From Staphylococcus carnosus (GTDB taxonomy: Bacteria > Bacillota > Bacilli > Staphylococcales > Staphylococcaceae), in the NCBI RefSeq assembly GCF_900458435.1, contig NZ_UHCT01000001.1, positions 496,001-560,000 of the forward strand: DNA of 64,000 nt. Direction: 5' to 3'. Under the pieces are notes generated by a model that ran no database searches, was not told the origin of the DNA, and was given only the letters and a program-made list of their open reading frames with translations. Each line of letters opens with the position of its first letter. Within the stretch, counting starts at the first letter, position 1. A program made the translations under genes and the position numbers. Shown piece by piece: positions 1-8,843 of the stretch.

Positions 1-595
1 TTAAATTCTGGATTTGTAGTTTGTGTGATACCTAAAAATTTCATCCATTCATTTTGACCGCGTGCATATAAATAAATCAAATAACGACTTTGGATATCCC
101 CATAAGTAACAGGATGATTCTGAATCATATTATTCAATATTTCTGGTGTAACTTGGCTGCTAGTGCTTGATATTTAAGGTTAGGACGTAGAAATTGCGGT
201 ATATGGAAACGACTATAACCATAAAAATCTAAAATACCCTCAACTTCTCGCTCAGCCGCTACTTTCATTGCTAGAAATACACCTGCAGAACGACCGAAAG
301 TAAATATTGGAACGTCTGGAAATTGTTGGCGTATATGATCATACTGTGCTAAGGCATCTCCAATGATAGTATCGATTTTACTTTCTGGAGCTAAACGATA
401 CGAAGCTGAAATCAGTGTGAAATTTTGAGATAAGATATTGATATACTCTTTTGGCAGATTGTCATAGGTTCCGAAAATCAAACCGCCGCCATGAAAATAT
501 AAGATAATTCCTTTTTCTTCTTTTTGTGCAGGATAGACAAGATATTCTAAATCAGTATCATCTTGCTTCACAACATCACGATATGCTTGATTCAA
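1..595 (-). pseudogene. Alpha/beta hydrolase (HSL-type), frameshifted, runs off window edge
   Basis: The minus-strand reading frame starts at a TTG (595) behind an AAAGGA motif. It encodes an alpha/beta hydrolase with the HGGG oxyanion-hole motif and a GRSAG nucleophile elbow. It stops at 134, but the homology continues in another frame from about 151 to the window edge. There the other frame reads a stretch matching the SPITAGPTQIRYPLYLYTRG part of the intact paralogue at 56215-57036. Restoring one base near 149-152 (K-L-T-P instead of K-L-H-Q) joins the two parts, so a 1-nt deletion is the simplest explanation. The acid and His residues of the triad would lie beyond the window. Substrate unknown; probably a carboxylesterase-like enzyme. 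A sequencing error cannot be excluded. Confidence 0.75.
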
Positions 596-673
596 TTATT
601 TCATCCTTTCATAAATAAGATAATTTTAAGCAAAAGTATTCCAATATATTATTTCAATATAAGAATTGTTTGT

Positions 674-685
674 ATTTGTACAAAT
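674..685. promoter_or_regulatory. 12-bp palindrome ATTTGTACAAAT upstream of allC
   Basis: A perfect palindrome lies about 100 bp upstream of the allC start and just upstream of a TATAAA (711-716) that may be the -10 element. It has the form of an operator for a dimeric regulator. No regulator gene lies next to the operon in this window, so the binding protein is unknown. Confidence 0.35.
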
Positions 686-781
686 TGAATAAAATGAACG
701 ATTATTCTTGTATAAAATGTAGATGAAGCGCTATCAATAAACAACTATAATTTGGGATGAGATGAAAAGGAGTTGTTGAAA

Positions 782-2014
782 ATGAACATCCGATCCTCTT
801 TTGAAGCTTTAGATAAGCAATTTACTGCTTATGGCGGATTAGAAGGCGGCGGTATTACACGTTTGCTTTATTCAAAAGAATGGACCCGAGCTGTAAATGT
901 TTTGAAAGAAACATTAGAAGAAGACGGGTTTACAGTTAATTTTGATGATATCGGAAATTTAACTGGCCGATTAGAAGGAAGCAAGTATCCGGATGAAACA
1001 ATAGTATCTGGCTCTCACATCGATACTGTTGTAGAAGGCGGTCACTTAGACGGTCAGTATGGAATTTTAGCAGCATTAACTGCAATGAAAGCCTTAAAAG
1101 AAGAACATGGACAACCATTACGTTCATTAGAAGTTTTGGCACTTGCAGAAGAAGAAGGCAGTCGTTTTCCTTTTGCATTCTGGGGCAGTAAAAACTTTTT
1201 CAATTTAGCAGATGAAGAAGACGTAAAAGATATTGCTGATGCAGAAGGCATTGAATTTGAACGTGCAATGCAAGATTCAGGTTTCAATTATAGACAGCAA
1301 GACAATGATTTTAACAATATCAAAGCTTTCGTGGAAATGCATATTGAACAAGGTAAAGTACTTGAAAGTGAAGAAAAAAATATTGGTGTTGTTAACGGCA
1401 TCGTAGGACAAAAACGTTACACAGTTACATTAAAAGGGGAAGCCAACCATGCAGGTACTACACCTATGGGACTGAGAAATGATGCGGTTGTCGGATTCAG
1501 TCAAATTGCATCGCAATTAACAGAACGCGCACGTGAAATCGGCGATCCATTAGTAGTTACATTCGGTCGTGTTGACCCTGTTCCTAACACTGTTAACGTG
1601 GTACCTGGTGAAGTAGTTTTTTCTATTGATACAAGACATATCAACCAAGAAGCATTAAATCAATATGCTGAAGAGATTACGCAAACTATCAAGAATGTAG
1701 CCGAAAAAGAAGGCCTGGAATACGATATTGATTTATGGATGGATGAAGCACCTGTACTGATGGATGAGCACTTGGTTGAAAAAATCGAAGAAGCTGCCAA
1801 CGAAGTTGTGGGTGAGTCAAAATATAAATTGATGTCTTCAGGAGCAGGTCATGATTCACAAATTTTTGCTAAATATGTTCCGACAGCAATGATGTTTGTG
1901 CCTTCTATAAACGGTATCAGTCACAACGTAGAAGAAGAAACAGATGTGGAAGACTTAGTTAAAGGTATAGAAGTATTGAAACAAGTTTTATATGAGTTAG
2001 CATACAAAGAATAA
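782..2014 (+). CDS. allC: Allantoate amidohydrolase
   Basis: A 410-residue M20-family metallohydrolase of the allantoate amidohydrolase/N-carbamoyl amino acid hydrolase group. It is expected to hydrolyse allantoate to (S)-ureidoglycine, CO2 and ammonia. Visible metal-site motifs are GSHIDTV with HLDGQYG (around residues 80-95), AEEEGSRFPFAFWGS, HIEQGKVLE, the NHAGTTPMGLRNDA dimerisation/substrate region, and the C-terminal SGAGHDSQ and ISHN. The ATG at 782 is chosen over the TTGs at 773 and 776 because the AAAAGGAG motif (765-772) sits about 9 nt before it. It is the first gene of the ureide operon, 25 nt before allE. The neighbours make allantoate a much better substrate guess than carbamoyl amino acids. 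No allantoinase is present in the window. Confidence 0.9.
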   Translation: MNIRSSFEALDKQFTAYGGLEGGGITRLLYSKEWTRAVNVLKETLEEDGFTVNFDDIGNLTGRLEGSKYPDETIVSGSHIDTVVEGGHLDGQYGILAALTAMKALKEEHGQPLRSLEVLALAEEEGSRFPFAFWGSKNFFNLADEEDVKDIADAEGIEFERAMQDSGFNYRQQDNDFNNIKAFVEMHIEQGKVLESEEKNIGVVNGIVGQKRYTVTLKGEANHAGTTPMGLRNDAVVGFSQIASQLTERAREIGDPLVVTFGRVDPVPNTVNVVPGEVVFSIDTRHINQEALNQYAEEITQTIKNVAEKEGLEYDIDLWMDEAPVLMDEHLVEKIEEAANEVVGESKYKLMSSGAGHDSQIFAKYVPTAMMFVPSINGISHNVEEETDVEDLVKGIEVLKQVLYELAYKE

Positions 2015-2039
2015 ATTATTGTTAAAGGAGATTTTATAA

Positions 2040-2828
2040 ATGGGATATTTAAATCATAATCAAGGTTATAGAGAAGGTTTATTAGAATCACGTTCAGTAA
2101 TTAAAAAAGATAATTATGCAGTTATTACGCCAGATGGTCTTGTAAACAATGTTATTCCTGGTTTTGACAACTGTGATGTTACTATTTTAGGTTCACCACG
2201 TTTAGGTGCACACTTTGTTGACTATCTTGTAACACTTAAAGATCAAGGTGGAAATACACAAGGATTCGGCGGAGACGGCATCCAAACATTTATCTACGTT
2301 GTTTACGGTAACATCAATGCGTATGCAGATGGACAAAAATATGAATTGTCACAAGGCGGCTATTTATACGTACCACCACATATGCAATTAACATTTGAAA
2401 ACAATAACAACAATGAAGACAGCCGAGTATTCTTATACAAAAAACGTTATCAACCAATCGAAGGTCATGAACCTGAAGTTATTTCTGATAATGTTAACAA
2501 TCTGCCAAAAGAACCATATGAAGGCATGAAAGAAGTTATCGTTCAAGACTTATTACCAAAAGATATCGCTTATGATATGAACATTCACATCCTTGCTTTC
2601 GAACCTGGTGCTTCTCATGGATATGTTGAAACACACGTACAAGAACATGGTGCTTATGTACTTAGCGGACGCGGAATGTACAATTTAGATAACGAATGGT
2701 TACCAGTTGATAAAGGTGACTATATCTTCATGGGATCTTATTCACCTCAAGCAACTTATGCTATCGGTTTAGAAGAACCATTCGCATATATCTACTCTAA
2801 AGATGCAAACCGCGACATCGAACTATAA
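2040..2828 (+). CDS. allE: (S)-ureidoglycine aminohydrolase
   Basis: A 262-residue bicupin protein that releases ammonia from (S)-ureidoglycine to give (S)-ureidoglycolate. The second cupin holds a likely Mn-binding set in the segment [15 protein letters not shown] (around residue 200) and a later [13 protein letters not shown] strand. The N-terminal cupin includes the [14 protein letters not shown] segment. The start is preceded by AAAGGAG at 2024-2030. It lies between allC and allD, the pathway order seen in enterobacterial allantoin clusters. Length and domain layout match the family (about 260 residues). Confidence 0.88.
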   Translation: MGYLNHNQGYREGLLESRSVIKKDNYAVITPDGLVNNVIPGFDNCDVTILGSPRLGAHFVDYLVTLKDQGGNTQGFGGDGIQTFIYVVYGNINAYADGQKYELSQGGYLYVPPHMQLTFENNNNNEDSRVFLYKKRYQPIEGHEPEVISDNVNNLPKEPYEGMKEVIVQDLLPKDIAYDMNIHILAFEPGASHGYVETHVQEHGAYVLSGRGMYNLDNEWLPVDKGDYIFMGSYSPQATYAIGLEEPFAYIYSKDANRDIEL

Positions 2829-2844
2829 GAAAGGATTTCTAATC

Positions 2845-3876
2845 ATGAGTGAAGAAAACTTAGTATATATCCAACATGATGAGTTAAGACAGCTATTCAA
2901 AGACAAATTGATGCATGCTGGAATGCCAGAAAAATATGCTGATAAAGTAGCTGAATTAATGATATTTGCAGATGCACGCGGTATTCATTCACATGGTGCT
3001 GTGAGATTGCAATATTATGCAGAACGCACAGCTAAAGGCGGATTTAATTTAGAGCCGCAAATTGAGTTTGAACAAACGGGTCCATCTACTGCAATTTATC
3101 ATGCGGATAATACGTTAGGTCACTATGCAGCTTATCATGCTATGGAAGAAGCTATTCGTATGGCTGAAGAAAATGGTATTGCTGCAGTTGGTGTGAAAGA
3201 AATGGGACATAGCGGTGCAATTGGTTACTATGTGAAAATGGCAGCAGAAAAGGGATTGGTTGCTTTAAGTGTATGCCAATCAGATCCAATGGTAGTACCT
3301 TTTGGAGGTTCAAAACCTTACTTTGGGACAAATCCTATTGCTTTTGGCGCACCAAGAGAGAATGGCGCACCTATCGTATTTGATATGGCAACAACAGTGC
3401 AAGCTTGGGGAAAAATCCTAGATGCACGTTCAAAAAACCATTCTATTCCTGATACTTGGGCAGTTGACGACAAAGGAGAACCGACGACTGATCCTTATAA
3501 AGTAAGTGCTTTACTGCCAGTTGCAGGTCCTAAAGGTTATGGTTTGATGATGATGGTGGATATTTTATCAGGAAGTTTACTTGGATTGCCGTTTGGCCAA
3601 CATGTGACTTCAATGTATGAAGATTATTCTCAATATCGTCGATTAGGCCAATTTCATCTTGTTATCAATCCAAGTTACTTTGGAGATGAAAAACAATTTT
3701 TAGAGCAAATGAACCAAATGGTAAATGAATTGCATGATATTGAACCAGCTCAAGGTTTCGACCAAGTGTATTATCCTGGTGAAATCCAAGAAGATGTTGT
3801 GAAAAAGTATGAAAAGAGCGGCATTCCTATTCCAGAAAGTATTTATGATTATATGAAATCAGACAAAATATATTAG
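2845..3876 (+). CDS. allD: Ureidoglycolate dehydrogenase, copy 1 (Ldh_2 family)
   Basis: A 343-residue NAD(P)-dependent dehydrogenase of the malate/L-lactate/ureidoglycolate (Ldh_2) fold. It is expected to oxidise (S)-ureidoglycolate to oxalurate. The catalytic His region RGIHSHGAVR (about residue 45), the nucleotide-binding GTNPIAFGAP and the PVAGPKGYGLMMMVDILSG segment are all intact. The ATG at 2845 follows AGAAAGGA with good spacing; an upstream in-frame ATG overlaps allE and has no ribosome binding site. It is closely similar to the next gene (3980-5029) along its whole length, so this is a tandem duplication. A strong hairpin follows it. The two copies may differ in substrate. Confidence 0.85.
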   Translation: MSEENLVYIQHDELRQLFKDKLMHAGMPEKYADKVAELMIFADARGIHSHGAVRLQYYAERTAKGGFNLEPQIEFEQTGPSTAIYHADNTLGHYAAYHAMEEAIRMAEENGIAAVGVKEMGHSGAIGYYVKMAAEKGLVALSVCQSDPMVVPFGGSKPYFGTNPIAFGAPRENGAPIVFDMATTVQAWGKILDARSKNHSIPDTWAVDDKGEPTTDPYKVSALLPVAGPKGYGLMMMVDILSGSLLGLPFGQHVTSMYEDYSQYRRLGQFHLVINPSYFGDEKQFLEQMNQMVNELHDIEPAQGFDQVYYPGEIQEDVVKKYEKSGIPIPESIYDYMKSDKIY

Positions 3877-3884
3877 AAACATAT

Positions 3885-3918
3885 ATGAGCGAGCGCTAGA
3901 TTGTCTACGCTCGCTCAT
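3885..3918 (+). terminator. Hairpin between the two allD copies (attenuator or terminator)
   Basis: Perfect 11-bp arms (3885-3895 and 3908-3918, ATGAGCGAGCG and its complement), with a further TAGA/TCTA pairing inside the loop. Only a weak run of U follows (AATTTTTAAG), so partial termination or RNA processing inside the operon is as likely as full termination. Confidence 0.6.
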
Positions 3919-3979
3919 TAATTTTTAAGATTGTCAGATTATAAAATAGAGCGAATATTCAAATAAAGGAGGTTGTAAA

Positions 3980-5029
3980 ATGCGTGTTTCAGAACAAGAA
4001 CTTTATGACTTGATGAAAAACAAGTTAATGAAAGCTGGATTACAAGAAGATGCAGCAGATGATGTCGCTGATGTTTTAACATTTGCTGACCATCGAGGTA
4101 TTCATTCGCACGGTGCTGTGAGAGTGGAATATTATGCAGAACGTATCGCAAAAGGCGGTATCAATACACATCCTCATTATGAATTTGAACAAACAGGTCC
4201 TTCTTCTGCTGTGTTTCACGGTGACAATGGACCAGGTCATCAAGCTGCTAAAGAAGCAACGGAGAAAGCAATCGAAATGGCCGAAGAAAATGGTGTTGCA
4301 GTTGTAGGTGTTAAAAATATCAGCCACAGCGGTGCTTTAGGTTATTTCGTGGAAATGGCAGCAGAAAAAGATATGGTGGGCATCAGTATGTGCCAATCTG
4401 ACCCCATGGTAGTACCTTTTGGAGGTACAGAACCTTATTTCGGAACAAATCCTATCGCTTTCAGTGCACCGACTAATGATGATCGCATGATTACTTTTGA
4501 CATGGCGACAACTGTTCAAGCGTGGGGCAAAGTGCTAGATGCACGTTCTAAGAACCAATCTATCCCTGATACATGGGCAGTGGATGAAAATGGTGAGCCG
4601 ACAACAGATTCAAACGCAGTACATGCACTAGTACCTGTTGCAGGACCTAAAGGATACGGCTTAATGATGATGGTAGATATCCTGTCAGGCAGTTTGCTTG
4701 GATTACCTTTTGGCGGGCACGTCAGCTCAATGTATAAAGATTTAACAAAAGGTCGCGATTTAGGACAATTACACGTTGTCATTAATCCAGCGTACTTTAC
4801 AGATAAAACACAATTCAAAGCGCAACTTTCACAAATGCTTAATGAATTGAAAGAACAACCTGCAGCGAAAGGTTACGGAGAAATCTATTATCCAGGTGAA
4901 CGTGGACGCTTACGCAGTGAAGCATATGATAAAGATGGTATAGAAATCGTTGATGATATCTATGACTACCTCAAATCAGATGATGTTCATTACGATCGTT
5001 ATCACGGCAAAAATAGATTTGCAGAATAA
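3980..5029 (+). CDS. allD: Ureidoglycolate dehydrogenase, copy 2 (Ldh_2 family)
   Basis: A 349-residue paralogue of the preceding gene, with the same RGIHSHGAVR catalytic segment, GTNPIAFSAP and PVAGPKGYGLMMMVDILSG. It has a slightly longer C-terminus that includes HYDRYHGKNRFAE. A clear AAGGAGG precedes the ATG. The length equals that of enterobacterial AllD, so this copy is the better candidate for the standard ureidoglycolate-to-oxalurate reaction. allF begins 15 nt downstream. Ldh_2 enzymes act on several 2-hydroxy acids, so lactate, malate or sulfolactate use cannot be ruled out from sequence alone. Confidence 0.87.
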   Translation: MRVSEQELYDLMKNKLMKAGLQEDAADDVADVLTFADHRGIHSHGAVRVEYYAERIAKGGINTHPHYEFEQTGPSSAVFHGDNGPGHQAAKEATEKAIEMAEENGVAVVGVKNISHSGALGYFVEMAAEKDMVGISMCQSDPMVVPFGGTEPYFGTNPIAFSAPTNDDRMITFDMATTVQAWGKVLDARSKNQSIPDTWAVDENGEPTTDSNAVHALVPVAGPKGYGLMMMVDILSGSLLGLPFGGHVSSMYKDLTKGRDLGQLHVVINPAYFTDKTQFKAQLSQMLNELKEQPAAKGYGEIYYPGERGRLRSEAYDKDGIEIVDDIYDYLKSDDVHYDRYHGKNRFAE

Positions 5030-5044
5030 TAATGGAGGATAAAT

Positions 5045-6796
5045 ATGTTATATACAATTATTAAAGAAAATACGTATCAAGACTCTATTGTGTTGATGTT
5101 ATTATCAAATAAATTATCAGCAATGGATGGTGTCAACAAAGTTTCAATTATGATGGGCACACCTGCTAATAAAGACATTTTCAAATCATCTGGTTTTGAT
5201 ACACCAGAATTAGAAAATGCAAAACCAAATGATATTGTCATCGTTGTAGATACTGATGATGAGTCTATGATAGATGAAGTTGACAACCAAGTTGAAGAAG
5301 AACTTAAAGGTAAAGGTGAATCAGATAAAGAAGAAGGCCAACAAGAAGTTTCTAATTGGAACCAAGCTTTAGATAAAGCTAATCATCCAAACCTTGCTTT
5401 AATTTCAATTCCTGGACAATATGCAGCAATGGAAGCTGAAACAGCATTGCGTAACAACTTACATGTCTTTATGTTCAGTGATAACGTACCAAAAGATGAT
5501 GAAGTACGCTTAAAAGAAATGGCACACGACAAAGGGTTGCTTGTAATGGGTCCTGACTGCGGTACAGGTATTATTCATTCATTACCATTAGCATTTACAA
5601 ATATTGTTAACAAAGGCGATATTGGTATTGTAGGTGCTTCAGGTACAGGTATTCAAGAAGTCACAACAATTATTGACCGTGAAGGCAAAGGTGTGACTAA
5701 TGCAATTGGTACAGGCGGACGCGACTTATCAACTGAAGTTGGCGCAATTACAATGATGGACAGCATCAAAGCTTTAAATCAAGATCCTAAAGTTAAAGTC
5801 ATCACTGTTATTTCTAAGCCCCCAGCTAAAGAAGTTGAAGAAAAAGTATTGAATTTATTGCGTAATATCGATAAACCAGTCGTTACTTTATTCTTAGGTC
5901 ATAAACCAGAATATACAGAAGCAAATATCTATCATGCTTATACACTAGAAGAAGCAGCACGCGTTTCTGTACAACTTTCAAACGATGAAAAACCAAACTT
6001 CCAACCTTCACCAAAACAAGTTAAAGCAGACTTGAATGAAGGCCAAGATGGTATTAAAGGTTATTATTCAGGCGGAACTTTAGCAAGTGAAGCAGCGATG
6101 CTTGTCAAAGATGCATTTAAAGGATTAGATGAAGACACACCTGAAGGTTATACATTCAAAGCAGGTAATCATGAAATTATTGACCTTGGCGATGACATGT
6201 ATACACAAGGACGTCCGCATCCAATGATCGATCCTGAAAAACGTATCGAAAAATTAGAACAAGCTGCAGATGATGAAACAACAGCAGTTATTATGCTTGA
6301 TAATGTGATTGGATACGGCAGTCATGATGACATGGCAGGACAACTTGCACCAACTATTAAAAACATTATTGAAAGCGTTAAGTCTCAAGGACGTGATATT
6401 GCTGTGCTCGCAACAGTAGTAGGTACAGAACACGACCCTCAAAATTACGAAGAACAAATCAGAACATTAGAAGAAGCAGGAGCACAGATTTTCGATACAA
6501 ATGATCAAATGGTGCGTTCTGCAATTGAACTTACAGGTCACAAAGCAGAGCAACCTGAATTAGAAGTAAAAGAATTTGAAGTGAACCCTGTTGATTTATC
6601 AGTAGATGAAAAAGTACTTAACCTTATCAACGCTACACCAAGTGTTGTAAACGTAGGACTGAAAAGCTTTGCTGAAGCAATTAAAGAAAGCGACGCAGAT
6701 GTGATTCAATTCAACTGGCGTCCAATTGCTGGCGGAGACGAGAAATTAATGAAAGTATTACAATTCTTAAACAACTATGAAGGAGAGTCTGTATAA
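5045..6796 (+). CDS. allF: Oxamate carbamoyltransferase subunit AllF (FdrA family)
   Basis: A 583-residue FdrA-family protein with succinyl-CoA-synthetase-alpha-like domains. Visible motifs are GPDCGTGI (about residue 175), GIVGASGTGIQEV (about 198) and TGGRDLSTEVG. In E. coli, FdrA/AllF is part of the three-subunit enzyme that phosphorolyses oxalurate to oxamate and carbamoyl phosphate. Here it directly precedes allG with a 1-nt stop/start overlap (TAATG), which suggests translational coupling and a fixed complex. A GGAGG motif precedes the ATG. Function is assigned by family plus context. Confidence 0.85.
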   Translation: MLYTIIKENTYQDSIVLMLLSNKLSAMDGVNKVSIMMGTPANKDIFKSSGFDTPELENAKPNDIVIVVDTDDESMIDEVDNQVEEELKGKGESDKEEGQQEVSNWNQALDKANHPNLALISIPGQYAAMEAETALRNNLHVFMFSDNVPKDDEVRLKEMAHDKGLLVMGPDCGTGIIHSLPLAFTNIVNKGDIGIVGASGTGIQEVTTIIDREGKGVTNAIGTGGRDLSTEVGAITMMDSIKALNQDPKVKVITVISKPPAKEVEEKVLNLLRNIDKPVVTLFLGHKPEYTEANIYHAYTLEEAARVSVQLSNDEKPNFQPSPKQVKADLNEGQDGIKGYYSGGTLASEAAMLVKDAFKGLDEDTPEGYTFKAGNHEIIDLGDDMYTQGRPHPMIDPEKRIEKLEQAADDETTAVIMLDNVIGYGSHDDMAGQLAPTIKNIIESVKSQGRDIAVLATVVGTEHDPQNYEEQIRTLEEAGAQIFDTNDQMVRSAIELTGHKAEQPELEVKEFEVNPVDLSVDEKVLNLINATPSVVNVGLKSFAEAIKESDADVIQFNWRPIAGGDEKLMKVLQFLNNYEGESV

Positions 6797-8061
6797 TGGG
6801 TTGCCAAACAATTGATGAAGCAAACCAAGCTGTTATTGACAAAATGATCGCAGCAGCACCGTTCTTAGTTGATGTGGTTCCAGCTAAAGATAAAATTCCT
6901 GAATTAGAAGAACATGTGTTATTACACGCAGGTCCTCCAATTAAATATGAAAATATGACAGATCCAATGAAAGGCGGATGTGTCGGAGCTATTTTATTTG
7001 AAGGCTGGGGAAAAGATGAAGAAGGTGCACGTGAACTATTAGAAAACGGTAAAATTAAATTTATTCCATGTCATGAAGTAAATGCAGTGGGTCCAATGGG
7101 CGGTATTACTTCTATGAATATGCCGGTTTTAGTAGTGGAAAATAGAGAAAGCGGTAATGAAGCGTATTGCCAAATGAATGAAGGTATTGGCGCAGTATTA
7201 CGCTTTGGTGCATACAACGAGACAGTTATCAACCGTTTACAATGGATGAAAGATGTACTTGGTCCTGTACTTGGAAAAGCTATCCGTGAAATGGAAGACG
7301 GCTTAAATGTGAACGTCTTAATTGCAAAAGCAATAGCAATGGGAGATGAATTCCACCAACGTAACATTGCAGCTTCACTTGCGTTCTTAAAAGAAGTAGC
7401 ACCGATTATTTCACAATTAGAAGATGTTGAACCTGAAAAACGTACAGAAGTAATTCAATTCTTAGCTGACACTGACCAATTCTTCTTGAATGTTGCAATG
7501 GCAACAGGTAAAGCAATGATGGATGCAGCACGTGAAATTGAACATGGTACAGTAGTGACTGCGATGTGCCGTAATGGTGAAAACTTCGGAATTAGAATTG
7601 CAGGAATGGGAGACGAATGGTTTACAGCTCCTGTTAATACACCACAAGGTTTATACTTTACTGGTTATTCTGCAGATCAAGCAAACCCAGACATCGGTGA
7701 TTCAGCAATTACTGAAACAATCGGTGTAGGCGGTATGGCTATGATTGCAGCACCAGCAGTAACACGTTTCGTCGGAACAGGTGGTTTTGAAGATGCTTTA
7801 GAGACGAGTGACGAAATGATGGAAATCTGTATTGGAGAAAACCCTAACTTCTCTATTCCTACTTGGGACTTTAAAGGTGCTTGTTTAGGTATCGATGCAC
7901 GTAAAGTTGTCGAAAAGGGCATCACACCAGTTATCAATACTGGTATTGCACACAAAATTGCTGGATATGGACAAATTGGTGCAGGAACTGTTAAACCACC
8001 AATTGAATGTTTCGAAAAAGCGATTACAGCATATGCTGAAAAATTAGGATTTAATGGATGA
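6796..8061 (+). CDS. allG: Oxamate carbamoyltransferase subunit AllG (DUF1116/YlbE family)
   Basis: A 421-residue DUF1116 protein, the expected second subunit of the oxalurate-cleaving carbamoyltransferase. Family features include LHAGPPIKYENMTDPMKGG near residue 45, the FEGWGKDE segment, and the C-terminal GTGGFEDAL and GIAHKIAGYGQIGAG stretches. It overlaps allF by 1 nt and allH by 4 nt (ATGA), consistent with stoichiometric co-translation of the three subunits. The length matches E. coli YlbE. Confidence 0.85.
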   Translation: MGCQTIDEANQAVIDKMIAAAPFLVDVVPAKDKIPELEEHVLLHAGPPIKYENMTDPMKGGCVGAILFEGWGKDEEGARELLENGKIKFIPCHEVNAVGPMGGITSMNMPVLVVENRESGNEAYCQMNEGIGAVLRFGAYNETVINRLQWMKDVLGPVLGKAIREMEDGLNVNVLIAKAIAMGDEFHQRNIAASLAFLKEVAPIISQLEDVEPEKRTEVIQFLADTDQFFLNVAMATGKAMMDAAREIEHGTVVTAMCRNGENFGIRIAGMGDEWFTAPVNTPQGLYFTGYSADQANPDIGDSAITETIGVGGMAMIAAPAVTRFVGTGGFEDALETSDEMMEICIGENPNFSIPTWDFKGACLGIDARKVVEKGITPVINTGIAHKIAGYGQIGAGTVKPPIECFEKAITAYAEKLGFNG

Positions 8062-8843
8062 TTTTAAATGCACAAGCCATTGGTGCAGATGCATTTGAAT
8101 TTTTAAAACAGACAACTGAATTGACTGTACACAGTATCTTTAAAAAAGGGTTTAATCTTGTGGATGCAAATGAAGAATTAATTTTTGTCGGCACTACTGA
8201 GAATGGTATGTTTCCTTTCGGAATTATTTTGGATGATATGACTAAAAATAAAATCATATCTCAAATAGAAGTAGGACAAAGTATAAAAGTGACACCTATG
8301 ACACTTCAATTCACACAGAATTTACAATTAAATTGGAAAGAAGACGTTTATAATCTCATTTCAAAAAGTGAAGGTATCGATATAGCACAGTTACGGGAAA
8401 ATGTTGAAAGTTATGCTTTTGATGAATATCAAAAAGGTGATTTTAAAAGCGATACGATGCAAAAATTAATTGCTTCGCTTAAAGATACAGATGCTGATGT
8501 TGAGCAGCAATTGCGTTATCTGATTGGACGCGGACAAGGTTTGACACCTTCTGGCGATGATATGTTAGTAGGTATGTTATTCATTCATTCTATCCATCCC
8601 TATATAGCTAAAATTCATTTAGAAAAAATTAAACAACTTATCAATGAACCACTTACTACATTAGTCAGCCAAACATTTTTAAAGTATGCAGTAAATGATC
8701 AATTCAGTTCAAAATTATTGGATTTAAAAGACAATCCTTCCAAAGAACGAATAGCCGAGCTGCTTAAAGTCGGCTCTTCGTCTGGTAAGGATACATTATA
8801 TGGAATTTATACAGCATTAAGAAGGAGTGGAACGAATGAGTAA
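8058..8843 (+). CDS. allH: Oxamate carbamoyltransferase subunit AllH (DUF2877/YlbF family)
   Basis: A 261-residue DUF2877 protein, the third and smallest subunit of the AllFGH enzyme. The most recognisable motif is the family's GRGQGLTPSGDDMLVGM (about residues 155-170), with a later GSSSGKDTLYG. The start overlaps the end of allG by 4 nt, and the end overlaps the carbamate kinase start by 8 nt. The AGAAGGAG that serves the kinase lies inside the last codons of this gene. Confidence 0.83.
   Translation: MILNAQAIGADAFEFLKQTTELTVHSIFKKGFNLVDANEELIFVGTTENGMFPFGIILDDMTKNKIISQIEVGQSIKVTPMTLQFTQNLQLNWKEDVYNLISKSEGIDIAQLRENVESYAFDEYQKGDFKSDTMQKLIASLKDTDADVEQQLRYLIGRGQGLTPSGDDMLVGMLFIHSIHPYIAKIHLEKIKQLINEPLTTLVSQTFLKYAVNDQFSSKLLDLKDNPSKERIAELLKVGSSSGKDTLYGIYTALRRSGTNE

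Noticed and set aside
720..745. cre site (ATGAAGCGCTATCA) upstream of allC
   Set aside because: Two fixed positions of the consensus (the leading TG) do not match, so it was not called.
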